Translations under genes and position numbers: made by a program
Origin: Verrucomicrobiaceae bacterium
Lineage (GTDB): Bacteria; Verrucomicrobiota; Verrucomicrobiia; Verrucomicrobiales; Akkermansiaceae
Direction of reading: 5' to 3'
Assembly: GCA_027485995.1 (NCBI GenBank)
Contig: JAIXPW010000012.1
Location: forward strand, 1-64,000
DNA: 64,000 nucleotides
Shown here: in pieces, positions 9,197-16,118 of the stretch
How positions within the stretch are numbered: position 1 is the stretch's first letter
Layout: each line of letters starts with the position of its first letter
The notes under the pieces: generated by a model
The model's input: the letters and a program-made list of their open reading frames with translations, nothing else
Databases searched by the model: none
Told to the model about the DNA's origin: nothing

Positions 9197-9712
9197 TTAG
9201 TCCTGCATCAGATCGGCAGGGAGCAGGTCGCGGAGGCGCTTGAGGCCGGTGTGGATGAGGAAGCCAACGTTGCCGGAAGTGAGGCCGGTCTTTTCGCTGA
9301 TTTCCTGGTAGCTGAGGCCTTGCTGGAACTTGAGAAGGATGACCTCGCGCTGGTTCGGCGTGAGGCGGTCGAGATATTGCATGACCAGCGAAAGCCGCTC
9401 CTCCTGATCGAGCTGCCGGTCCGGCGCGGCGGTGGGTCCGGCGATGCGTTTCCAGCGGACGTCGTCGAGCGGCTCGATCCGGCGGTCCTTGCGGAGGACG
9501 TCGAGAGCGCGGTTCTTGCAGACGGTGTAGAGCCAGGACTTGAGGCCGACTCCGACCTTTGCAAGATCCTGCTGGCAGAGGCGGATGAAGGTGTCCTGAA
9601 CGACGTCGCGGGCGCGTTCGACATCGTGGACGATGTTCATGGCGTAGCCGACCAGGGGCGACTCGTAGTCGGCCAGGGCTCGTTCGATGAACTGTTCGCG
9701 CGTTTCCTGCAT
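9197..9712 (-). CDS. ECF sigma factor
   Basis: 171 residues from the chosen ATG (MQETREQFIERAL). Region 2 reads AMNIVHDVERARDVVQDTFIRL, and region 4 shows QREVILLKFQQGLSYQEISEKTG followed by GNVGFLIHTGLKRLR. The open frame extends to 9844 inside rex, but the extra 44 residues are Ser/Pro-rich and match nothing. The last helix is very like that of the sigma factor at 48045 (GNIGYFLHRAVKHLR), so the two are probably paralogues. It lies between rex and the anti-sigma gene and could be co-transcribed with the pdh-rex block. Confidence 0.88.
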   Translation of the reverse strand: MQETREQFIERALADYESPLVGYAMNIVHDVERARDVVQDTFIRLCQQDLAKVGVGLKSWLYTVCKNRALDVLRKDRRIEPLDDVRWKRIAGPTAAPDRQLDQEERLSLVMQYLDRLTPNQREVILLKFQQGLSYQEISEKTGLTSGNVGFLIHTGLKRLRDLLPADLMQD

Positions 9713-9794
9713 TGGCGTTCCGGGGCGTCGCGCCGCGGGTGATGCAGGGGGAACGCGGGAAGCCGGGGTTTCCTTAGAGGAAATTCCCGGAGAC

Positions 9795-10415
9795 TCAGCG
9801 GATGAAGTAGCTGAGGTGTTCGAGTTCAAGGGCGAGATCGACATTGTTCACAGTGACATCCGCCGGAACTTCGAGGAGGAGCGGGGAGAAATTGAGGATG
9901 CCCTGCACGCCCGCAGCGACGAGGCGGTTGACGACGGCTTGGGCGAACTCGGCGGGGACGCAGAGGATGGCGAGCTTGATCGTCTGATCGCGGATGAAGG
10001 TGTCGAGCTCCGCTTCCGGAAAGACCGGAATGGTGACCACGCGGGTACGGGCGGAGTCTGGATTCGCATCGAAGGCGGCAACGACTTCGAAACCTTCCTT
10101 CTGAAAGCCCTGGTAGCGGAGCAAGGCGGAGCCAAGGTTTCCCGCGCCGATCAGGACGACGGGTTGCAGTCGCTCGCGGCCGAGGGTTTCCCGGATCGTG
10201 GTGCCGAGCGCCTCGACCGGGTAGCCGAGTCCGCGGGTGCCGAACTGGCCGAAGTAGGCGAGGTCTTTCCTGAGCTGCGAAGGCTTGACTCCGGCCGCGC
10301 GGGCCAGGGCATCCGAGCTCACGGTTTCGACATCATTCTCCTTCAGCCGCTGCAGGCAACGGTAGTAGATCGAGAGCCGGTAGATGGCTTTCTTGGGGAT
10401 GTCGATCTTGTCCAC
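9795..10415 (-). CDS. rex: Redox-sensing transcriptional repressor Rex
   Basis: 206 residues, normal length for Rex. Residues 10-65 form the winged-helix DNA-binding domain (IYRLSIYYRCLQRL, QLRKDLAYFGQFGTRGLGY). A Rossmann NAD(H)-binding domain follows with GAGNLG at 90-95, and the C-terminus ends with the usual dimer-swapping helix (ELEHLSYFIR). Rex releases DNA when NADH rises. It opens with GTG at 10415. It follows pdhC on the same strand, separated by a 7-nt-periodic array, and may control the adjacent dehydrogenase genes or fermentation genes elsewhere. No convincing TTGTGN8CACAA operator was found nearby. Confidence 0.95.
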   Translation of the reverse strand: MDKIDIPKKAIYRLSIYYRCLQRLKENDVETVSSDALARAAGVKPSQLRKDLAYFGQFGTRGLGYPVEALGTTIRETLGRERLQPVVLIGAGNLGSALLRYQGFQKEGFEVVAAFDANPDSARTRVVTIPVFPEAELDTFIRDQTIKLAILCVPAEFAQAVVNRLVAAGVQGILNFSPLLLEVPADVTVNNVDLALELEHLSYFIR

Positions 10416-10429
10416 AGGGAAGAATTGCG

Positions 10430-10506
10430 GAATGCGGATTTCGGATCTCGGATTTCCGGTTGGGAAGAGGTTTCGAATTTCGTGATTCGAATTTCGAGTT
10501 TCCTTC
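10430..10506. repeat. Degenerate heptamer array between rex and pdhC
   Basis: Read in 7-nt steps from 10430 the units are GAATGCG, GATTTCG, GATCTCG, GATTTCC, then three unrelated sevens, then TTCGAAT, TTCGTGA, TTCGAAT, TTCGAGT, TTCCTTC, all in one phase. It fills the spacer between the pdhC stop and the rex start on the minus strand. Confidence 0.8.
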
Positions 10507-10508
10507 GA

Positions 10509-11744
10509 TCAGAGCTCTTCCGGCTTCTGGAGCAGTTGCGCGACCCGGTTCAGCAAGAGCCCGGCTCCGCCGCCATCGACGACGCGGTGGTCGAAGGTCA
10601 GGACGAGGTCGGCCTCGGTGGCGGGGAGGAAAGCCTCGACCTGCGCGCTCCAGACCGGCTTTTTAACACCGGCACCGATGCCGAGGATCAGGGTTTCATT
10701 CGGCAGCGGGATCGGTGTCCCGGAGGTCAGGCCGAAGGTGCCGAAGTTGGTCACGGTGGCAATGCCGCCCTTGAGATCGGCATCGGTCAGGCGGCGGCGG
10801 CGGGAGCGATCGACGAGATCGGCATACTCGACGACGAGATCACGGACCGGCTTTTGATCGACCTTTCTCACAACCGGCACCACCACGCCATCCTCGACCT
10901 GCACGGCCACGCCGATGTCGAACGAGCGAGGGTGCACGACCTTTTCCCCGATCAGGAAACCGGCGCTGGCGGGGTCCTCGGCGAGGGCGCGGGCGAAGGC
11001 ACGCAGCAAGTAAAGCGTGAGGCCGGGCTTCGGATCTGCGGCGCGGCGGTGATCCAGCACGCGGTCCAACAGCACCGGCAGGCCGACGGTGGCGAGCGGA
11101 CGCGTCCAACTCCGGCGCATGGCATCGGCCACGGCGAGTCGCATCGGCGAGGCCTGGCTGCTCGGCCACGTGGCGATGTAATCGAGGAATCGTTCCAGGT
11201 CGCCGACCGTCACGCGACCACCCGCTCCTGTGCCTGCGACGGCGGAAATGTCAGCCTCGCGCAAACCCAGGTCGTCCATCCGCGCCCGCATGCGGGGCGA
11301 GATGTAATGGGCACCCATGATCCCGGTCGGGACGGGCAGGCCTTTCACACTCGGCACCACGGCGGGGGCCTCCTCGTAGCTGTCGTCCTGCGATCCGAAA
11401 TGAAGGTTCGCCTCGGCCTGCGGCGTGCCCGGAGCGGGGCCGGCATTGCGTTTCGCCTCCAGCATCTCGACGGTTTCCACGCCGGTGCGGATCACTTCCT
11501 CCTCGGTCACTTCCAGCATCCCCAGCAAGGTGCCGACCGAGTAGGAGACGCCTTCCTGAGCGCGAAGTTCGGATACGACCCCATCACACAGCGTCGTCAC
11601 GCCCATGACTGCCTTGTTGGTCTCCACCTCGATGATTTCCTGATCGGTGCACACGCGGTCACCAACGGCGACGTCGAGCCGGACGATGGTGGCCTCGGCG
11701 ATGGATTCGCCAAGTTGAGGCATGAGGATCGGAACGGAGGGCAT
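10509..11744 (-). CDS. pdhC: Dihydrolipoamide acyltransferase (E2) of a 2-oxo-acid dehydrogenase complex
   Basis: 411 residues. One lipoyl domain lies at about 1-80, with the lipoylated Lys in ETNKAVM (many family members have DKA). A peripheral-subunit-binding domain lies at about 145-190 (ISPRMRARMDDLGL, GAGGRVTVGDLERF). The C-terminal acyltransferase domain carries the catalytic DHRVVDG motif near the end. E2 transfers the acyl group from E1 to CoA and forms the core of the complex. It follows the E1 alpha and beta genes, so pyruvate is the likeliest substrate, though branched-chain 2-oxo acids cannot be excluded. No E3 gene is seen in the window. Confidence 0.9.
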   Translation of the reverse strand: MPSVPILMPQLGESIAEATIVRLDVAVGDRVCTDQEIIEVETNKAVMGVTTLCDGVVSELRAQEGVSYSVGTLLGMLEVTEEEVIRTGVETVEMLEAKRNAGPAPGTPQAEANLHFGSQDDSYEEAPAVVPSVKGLPVPTGIMGAHYISPRMRARMDDLGLREADISAVAGTGAGGRVTVGDLERFLDYIATWPSSQASPMRLAVADAMRRSWTRPLATVGLPVLLDRVLDHRRAADPKPGLTLYLLRAFARALAEDPASAGFLIGEKVVHPRSFDIGVAVQVEDGVVVPVVRKVDQKPVRDLVVEYADLVDRSRRRRLTDADLKGGIATVTNFGTFGLTSGTPIPLPNETLILGIGAGVKKPVWSAQVEAFLPATEADLVLTFDHRVVDGGGAGLLLNRVAQLLQKPEEL

Positions 11745-11755
11745 GACGAAGAGGG

Positions 11756-11790
11756 AAATTCTAAATTCTAAATTCTAAATCCGAAACGGC
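11756..11790. repeat. Heptamer array between pdhB and pdhC, unit AAATTCT
   Basis: Three perfect AAATTCT units are followed by AAATCCG and AAACGGC in the same 7-nt phase. They fill the 45-bp gap between the pdhB stop and the pdhC start on the minus strand. No purine-rich Shine-Dalgarno is obvious between the array and the pdhC ATG. Confidence 0.85.
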
Positions 11791-12755
11791 TAGAAGGAGA
11801 GGAGCTGGCGGATGGCTTCGCAGATCGACTCGGGGGTCGGGCGATGGGCGGCCCAGAGTTTGGGATGATAGGGCACCGGCGTGTCGCGGGCGTTCAAGCG
11901 CATTGGCGGGGCATCGAGCAAATGGAAGCCCTCGCTGGCGGTGCGGGCCACGACCTCTGCCGTGACACCACCCCAGGGAAAGGCTTCGCCAACGGCGAGC
12001 AGGCGACCGGTCCGCGCGACCGAGGCCAGCACGGTGTCCATGTCCAGTGGTTTCACCGAACGCAGATCGACCACCTCAATTTCCCATCCGTCTTCATGCA
12101 GTCTCTCCGCCGCACGCACGGCCTCGTGGACCATCGCGGAATACGCGACCACGGTGGCGTGTTTCCCCGGACGAACGATGCGGGCCTGACCGATCGGCAG
12201 ATGGTCGTCGCTGATCGACTTCGCTTTCAGCCAGCGGTAGAGGAACTTGTGCTCGCAGTAGATCACCGGGTCCTGCATCGCCACGCCATCGATGAGCATG
12301 TGATAGGCATCGGAAACGGTGGCAGGGGTGAGGACGATCAGGCCGGGATAGTGGGCGTAGATCGACTCCATGCTCTGGCTGTGGAACGGCCCCGAGCCGG
12401 GTGTGCCTCCTGAGGGCAGGCGGACGGTCAGAGGAACCGGAACGCCGGTGCGATAGAAGTGCGTGGCGGCTTGATTGACGATTTGGTTGAAGGCGATCGA
12501 CGAGAAATCGGCGAACTGCATTTCAATGATCGGTCGCATGCCCTCGATGGCCGCGCCCACCGCCAGGCCGATCATGGCATCCTCGGAAATCGGTGCGTCA
12601 TGGACCCGGCCGGGAAACTCCTCCGCCAGACCCTTCGTCGCCTTGAATGCTCCGCCGAAGGTGGCGATGTCCTGGCCGTAGAGGAATACGCGCTCGTCCT
12701 CGCGCAGCAGCTTGGCCTGCGCTTCGCGGATCGCGTCGATGTAGGTGACACTCAC
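11790..12755 (-). CDS. pdhB: 2-oxo-acid dehydrogenase E1 component, beta subunit
   Basis: About 321 residues from the chosen GTG (VSVTYIDAIREAQ). This start overlaps the E1-alpha stop by 4 nt (GTGA), which fits translational coupling. The frame is open to an ATG at 12791, inside pdhA, but those 12 residues look spurious. Transketolase-like pyrimidine-binding features are present (EDAMIGLAVGAAIEGMRPI, MQFADFSSIAFNQIVNQ), with a C-terminal domain at WEIEVVDLRSVKPLDMDTV. It pairs with E1 alpha to decarboxylate the 2-oxo acid using thiamine diphosphate. Confidence 0.92.
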   Translation of the reverse strand: MSVTYIDAIREAQAKLLREDERVFLYGQDIATFGGAFKATKGLAEEFPGRVHDAPISEDAMIGLAVGAAIEGMRPIIEMQFADFSSIAFNQIVNQAATHFYRTGVPVPLTVRLPSGGTPGSGPFHSQSMESIYAHYPGLIVLTPATVSDAYHMLIDGVAMQDPVIYCEHKFLYRWLKAKSISDDHLPIGQARIVRPGKHATVVAYSAMVHEAVRAAERLHEDGWEIEVVDLRSVKPLDMDTVLASVARTGRLLAVGEAFPWGGVTAEVVARTASEGFHLLDAPPMRLNARDTPVPYHPKLWAAHRPTPESICEAIRQLLSF

Positions 12756-13777
12756 TCGGGTTTGAAGAATTGGGTGGAAAGGGCGTTCCATTCCGCCGTG
12801 TAGGGATCGGGGATGGGTTCCTGCTGGGCCTGGGCGACCGCACGCTGGACCTCGTCGGCAGTTTCGTCCTGCCAGGCGGCAAGCTCATCGACCGTGGCGT
12901 ATCTGCCCTCCGTCATCTGGCGCATGGCGACCTCGATGCAGTCGCGACCGTAGGGACCCGCCTTCAAGGTGTCCGGCACATACGAGCCGTCGTCGTGCTC
13001 GCCGTGACCGGAAAGCCGCAGCAGCTTCGCCACGATCATCTGCGGGCCGCCGCCATTTCGAGCGCGCTGGACCGCTTCGCCGATGACGGTGGTGCAGGCC
13101 AGGAAATCGGTGCCATCCACCGAGTAACCGGGGATGCCATAGCCACGGGCGCGATCGACCAGATCATGACAGGCAAACTGGCGGTCGGTCGAGGTCGAGT
13201 AGGCGAACTGGTTGTTCGCCACCACGATCACCAATGGAAGTTTTTCCATCGCCGCGAGGTTCACGCCTTCGTGAAAGGCTCCGGTCGAGGTCGCGCCATC
13301 GCCGACGCAGGTCGCACCGACCACTCCCGGCAGCTCGCCTTTCATCCGTCGCGCGAAGAGCATGCCCGCGACCACCGAAACCTGCGCCCCGAGGTGGGAA
13401 ATCATCGCCGGCATTCCGTCCAGCGGACGACCGCGATGGATGTTGCCGTCGCGGCCTTTCATCGGGCCGAGGACCGAACCGAGGTAGGTCCGGGTGCAGT
13501 CGATCAGCGGCTCGCCGAAGGCCGTGCGTCCCGCCTGGTCGCGGATCAGGGCGGCGAAGATGTCCTTTCCCTGCACGAGCGCCGCGCCGAGGCTGGCGCT
13601 GACCGCTTCCTGGCCGCGACCGAGATAGACGCCGCCGACGATCTTGCCCGCCTTGTAGAGGCTGGAGAGCTTGTTCTCCAACTGCCGCGCGCGAAGCATC
13701 GCACGAAACGTATTCCGGAGATACTCCCGGTCGATCACCGCCACATCAGCGAAAGGTCTAACGTCCAAATCAGGCAC
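12752..13777 (-). CDS. pdhA: 2-oxo-acid dehydrogenase E1 component, alpha subunit
   Basis: 341 residues, the usual length. The thiamine diphosphate motif starts with GDGATSTG at 159-166 and ends near ANNQFAYST at 187-195. RGRPLDGM and IGEAVQRARNGGGPQMI are also typical. It opens with GTG at 13777. It heads the pdhA-pdhB-pdhC-rex-sigma run on the minus strand. The gene-free 508 bp upstream of it contains a cluster of hyphenated palindromes (13898-14095). Confidence 0.92.
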   Translation of the reverse strand: MPDLDVRPFADVAVIDREYLRNTFRAMLRARQLENKLSSLYKAGKIVGGVYLGRGQEAVSASLGAALVQGKDIFAALIRDQAGRTAFGEPLIDCTRTYLGSVLGPMKGRDGNIHRGRPLDGMPAMISHLGAQVSVVAGMLFARRMKGELPGVVGATCVGDGATSTGAFHEGVNLAAMEKLPLVIVVANNQFAYSTSTDRQFACHDLVDRARGYGIPGYSVDGTDFLACTTVIGEAVQRARNGGGPQMIVAKLLRLSGHGEHDDGSYVPDTLKAGPYGRDCIEVAMRQMTEGRYATVDELAAWQDETADEVQRAVAQAQQEPIPDPYTAEWNALSTQFFKPE

Positions 13778-13897
13778 GCCGCCACGCTAGGCAGCCGTCG
13801 CGGGGGCGGCAAAGAGAAAGTTCCGGCGGATTGGGCAGGAAATGCGGTTCTCCGGGCGTCTGTTCCGCACACCGGCCAGCCGGGGGGGGCAGGGCCC

Positions 13898-14095
13898 GTA
13901 GCTGGAGCTTCCAGCTCCAGTCCGTCTCCGGAGCGTCCCGCTCCGAGTCTTTCTCTGTATGCCTGGGAGTTGGAACCGTAGCTGGAGCTTCCAGCTCCAG
14001 TCCGTCTCCGGTGCGTCCCGCTCCGAGTCTTCCTCAGGATGCCTGGGAGCTGGAAGCTCCCCAGACGGACTGGAGCAGGATGCTCCCAGCCACGA
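13898..14095. repeat. Cluster of six 15-bp hyphenated palindromes with two 80-bp direct repeats
   Basis: Two direct repeats of about 80 bp (near 13898-13977 and 13978-14058) each start GTAGCTGGAGCTTCCAG. Across the block six short hairpins have the plan GGAGC-N5-GCTCC (one arm GGTGC). Their loops are in order TTCCA, GTCCC, TTCCA, GTCCC, TGGAA and AGGAT. The fifth loop is the exact complement of the first and third. It is intergenic between the pdhA start and a small plus-strand gene. The remaining parts of 13778-14285 show nothing recognisable. Confidence 0.85.
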
Positions 14096-14285
14096 ATCCA
14101 GTCGGCAAGCTGATCCAATTCATCAGGATTTCCGGAATGATTCCGAAGGCCCGGGAACGCCGATTGTCGCGGAAGCGCCGTATTGACAATCAGGTGTTTC
14201 CAGAGATCAATACATCATCAGCCACCCACCACAAAGTTGTTAGATATCCAGGTCCGAGTGGGAGGGTAATTACTGTTTGCTACAA

Positions 14286-14795
14286 ATGAACTTTCGCACG
14301 GCAGCTTACCTTCTATTTGGCCTCTTGGGTTGCTTGGCAGCAGGTTGGGCATTCAAAGGTTACCTTCAGGACACATTTGTTCATGAGAAGATAGGGTTCA
14401 AGTCTCCGAAGAGGACCGATGGGAGTGAGCCATCCAAAGATATCTTGGACGCCGCGAAGAGTGCGAATGAACGATTCGGCCAAGAGGAGAAATGGATTGA
14501 GCGAACACTCGATCCAAAAGAGTATCCCTTCTCCGCGCCCGATTTTCTGGATTATCTTGATAGCATTGTATCCGAATCTCCGTCTCCTGTGACTTGTTCT
14601 CTGCGGATGAGCGATAAACAGATTATGAGTGTGTCATACCCCAAGAGACTTGAGCCTGCGGTGAACATCGCCTTACGAGCAATGAAGAAACGAGCGAGCC
14701 AAGAAGCGGACACTGGGCAAGCCGCAACTCGGATCGAGTCGAAGTCGGAGGGTGTTGACAAACCTCAACCTGAATCGGAGGGGCGCTCTCGGTAG
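14286..14795 (+). CDS. Hypothetical membrane-anchored protein
   Basis: 169 residues from the ATG at 14286 (an ATG three codons upstream is also possible). I recognise no family. An N-terminal hydrophobic segment (about 6-24, AAYLLFGLLGCLAAGWAF) suggests a signal anchor, and the rest is a charged soluble region with a Glu/Lys/Ser-rich tail. Base composition looks less GC-rich than the flanking operons, which fits an accessory gene. It is followed 32 bp later by another unknown gene on the same strand. Confidence 0.55.
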   Translation: MNFRTAAYLLFGLLGCLAAGWAFKGYLQDTFVHEKIGFKSPKRTDGSEPSKDILDAAKSANERFGQEEKWIERTLDPKEYPFSAPDFLDYLDSIVSESPSPVTCSLRMSDKQIMSVSYPKRLEPAVNIALRAMKKRASQEADTGQAATRIESKSEGVDKPQPESEGRSR

Positions 14796-14827
14796 CGGGT
14801 GCCTGGCCTCGACATTTGCAAAGATAA

Positions 14828-15193
14828 ATGAGTCGCCCTCATCCAGAAGTGAACAGACCGATCACCGAAGGAGCTGATCGGCCGCGGCACATTTCTCCGA
14901 AGCCCGACAATGATTACTGGTTGGGAGTTCCACAGCTTGATGCGGCATATGCTTGGAGGATCACGATGACTACGGTGCACGACTTGGAGCATCGGCCGGC
15001 ATTTGCCCACGACACGCCAATCAACTCGGATTGGGAGCCCTGGCAGCGCTTCAAGGATCGTATCCGTGATTCCGACGATCTTTGGGTCTACAGCAGTCCA
15101 GCGAGCCTTTGGCAGCGTGGCCTGGGTTCGAGCGGGGTGGTTCTGGTTCGCGATGAAGTGCCGGTCGCTATTCTCATCCGCGCTTTCAACTGA
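14828..15193 (+). CDS. Hypothetical protein
   Basis: 121 residues, soluble, family not recognised. It is rich in Trp, Asp and Arg (DSDDLWVYSSPASLWQRGLGSSG) and ends with a short beta-like segment (VVLVRDEVPVAILIRAF). That pattern resembles proteins often seen as single copies in bacterial accessory regions, sometimes beside toxin or immunity genes. No partner is visible here. It follows the membrane-anchored hypothetical gene at 14286 on the same strand, so the two may be co-transcribed. Confidence 0.55.
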   Translation: MSRPHPEVNRPITEGADRPRHISPKPDNDYWLGVPQLDAAYAWRITMTTVHDLEHRPAFAHDTPINSDWEPWQRFKDRIRDSDDLWVYSSPASLWQRGLGSSGVVLVRDEVPVAILIRAFN

Positions 15194-15198
15194 CGCTC

Positions 15199-15420
15199 AT
15201 GAATCCGACAAGCCGAATAAGTGGTGACGCACCAACCGGCCATAAGCTTGTCAGTTTCATTTCAACATCCTTTCAATCGCTCCATGAGAGCGGTGAAGCG
15301 GATTCAATACCTAGCGAGATCTTCCGGCGGCACCTGTCGTTGGATTGCTGGCTCCGATCCAGCGGCGGCCCGTGCTCTTTGAGTTTCCCGGACCTTTCCA
15401 ACGCCGAGGAAACCCTCTGA
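15199..15420 (+). CDS. Possible short gene, doubtful
   Basis: A 73-codon frame begins with ATG 5 bp after the preceding stop. No family, signal peptide or strong ribosome binding site is seen, and an opposite-strand frame of similar length overlaps it. It is listed because of its tight spacing to the upstream gene. Without it, 15194-15518 would be a 325-bp spacer before the sigma gene. Confidence 0.22.
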   Translation: MNPTSRISGDAPTGHKLVSFISTSFQSLHESGEADSIPSEIFRRHLSLDCWLRSSGGPCSLSFPDLSNAEETL

Positions 15421-15518
15421 GCATTCGAATTTCGCGAAAACCGCGATGGTTCTTTCCGGGTTGATCCATGCCATGCCTGCCTCTAGTTTTCCAGACACGG
15501 ATGGAAGACCCTGAGCCC

Positions 15519-16076
15519 ATGAGCCTGTCAACGCCCGAGGACCTGACCTCGGAGCGGCTGCTTCCCGTGGTTTATGACGAGCTCCGCAGGCTCGCGTCGG
15601 CGCGGCTGTTCGGCGGCATGCAGGGCCTGACCTTGCAGCCCACCGCCCTGGTGCACGAGGCGTGGATCCGGCTTGGTGGAAAAATGGATCGCAGTTGGGA
15701 AAGCCGGGAGCATTTCTTCAACGCGGCCGCGCTCACGATGCGGCGCATCCTGATGGACCGTGCCCGACAGAAGGCGAGCCTGAAACACGGCGGCGGAGAC
15801 GTGAATCCGCTGATCCCGCTCGATGCGCCCGACATGTCCGCCGACGAAAGGCTGCTGTTGATCGAGGAAAGCCTGAAGCGCTTCGAGTCGGAGAATCCGG
15901 GCGACACCCGCATCGTGATGCTCAAGTTCTTCGCCGGACTCACCAACCAGGAGGTCGCCGATTCGCTGGGCGTGAACGAGAAGACCGTCCGCCGGAAATG
16001 GATGCTGGCCAAGGCGCGGCTTTTCCAAATCCTGACCGAGATCGAACAGGACCGGGAGCCGCCTGGGCCGGCCTGA
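15519..16076 (+). CDS. ECF sigma factor of the kinase-associated type
   Basis: 185 residues from the ATG at 15519 (MSLSTPEDLTSERLLPVVYDEL). The features are those of the ECF group usually found beside Ser/Thr kinases in Planctomycetes, Acidobacteria and Verrucomicrobia: LRRLASARL, LQPTALVHEAWIRL, ALTMRRILMDRARQ and region 4 TNQEVADSLGVNEKTVRRKW. Upstream in-frame ATGs exist at 15468 and 15501 but add non-conserved residues. The kinase gene starts 42 bp downstream. A candidate sigma-dependent promoter begins directly after this gene's stop codon. Confidence 0.9.
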   Translation: MSLSTPEDLTSERLLPVVYDELRRLASARLFGGMQGLTLQPTALVHEAWIRLGGKMDRSWESREHFFNAAALTMRRILMDRARQKASLKHGGGDVNPLIPLDAPDMSADERLLLIEESLKRFESENPGDTRIVMLKFFAGLTNQEVADSLGVNEKTVRRKWMLAKARLFQILTEIEQDREPPGPA

Positions 16077-16106
16077 TGTCCGGAAATTTCCCCGAATCCC
16101 GAAGTC
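16077..16106 (+). promoter_or_regulatory. Candidate ECF promoter upstream of the kinase (TGTCCGGA-N15-CGAAGTC)
   Basis: TGTCCGGA at 16077-16084 and CGAAGTC at 16100-16106 are separated by exactly 15 nt. The same two blocks with the same spacing occur before the giant repeat gene (18438-18467). TGTC-type -35 and GTC-type -10 elements are known for several ECF groups. The -10-like block ends 12 nt before the kinase ATG, so the transcript would have a very short leader. Confidence 0.6.
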
Positions 16107-16118
16107 TGTCCGAACGCC

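Noticed and set aside
9687..11771. 694-codon open frame on the plus strand
   Set aside because: It lies antisense to rex and pdhC, whose families are certain. The product is a Gly/Arg/Asp/His-rich shadow translation without domains, as expected opposite GC-rich genes.
13898..14095. tRNA or riboswitch in the palindrome cluster
   Set aside because: The hairpins are short, regular and repeated, without a cloverleaf or a known aptamer core.
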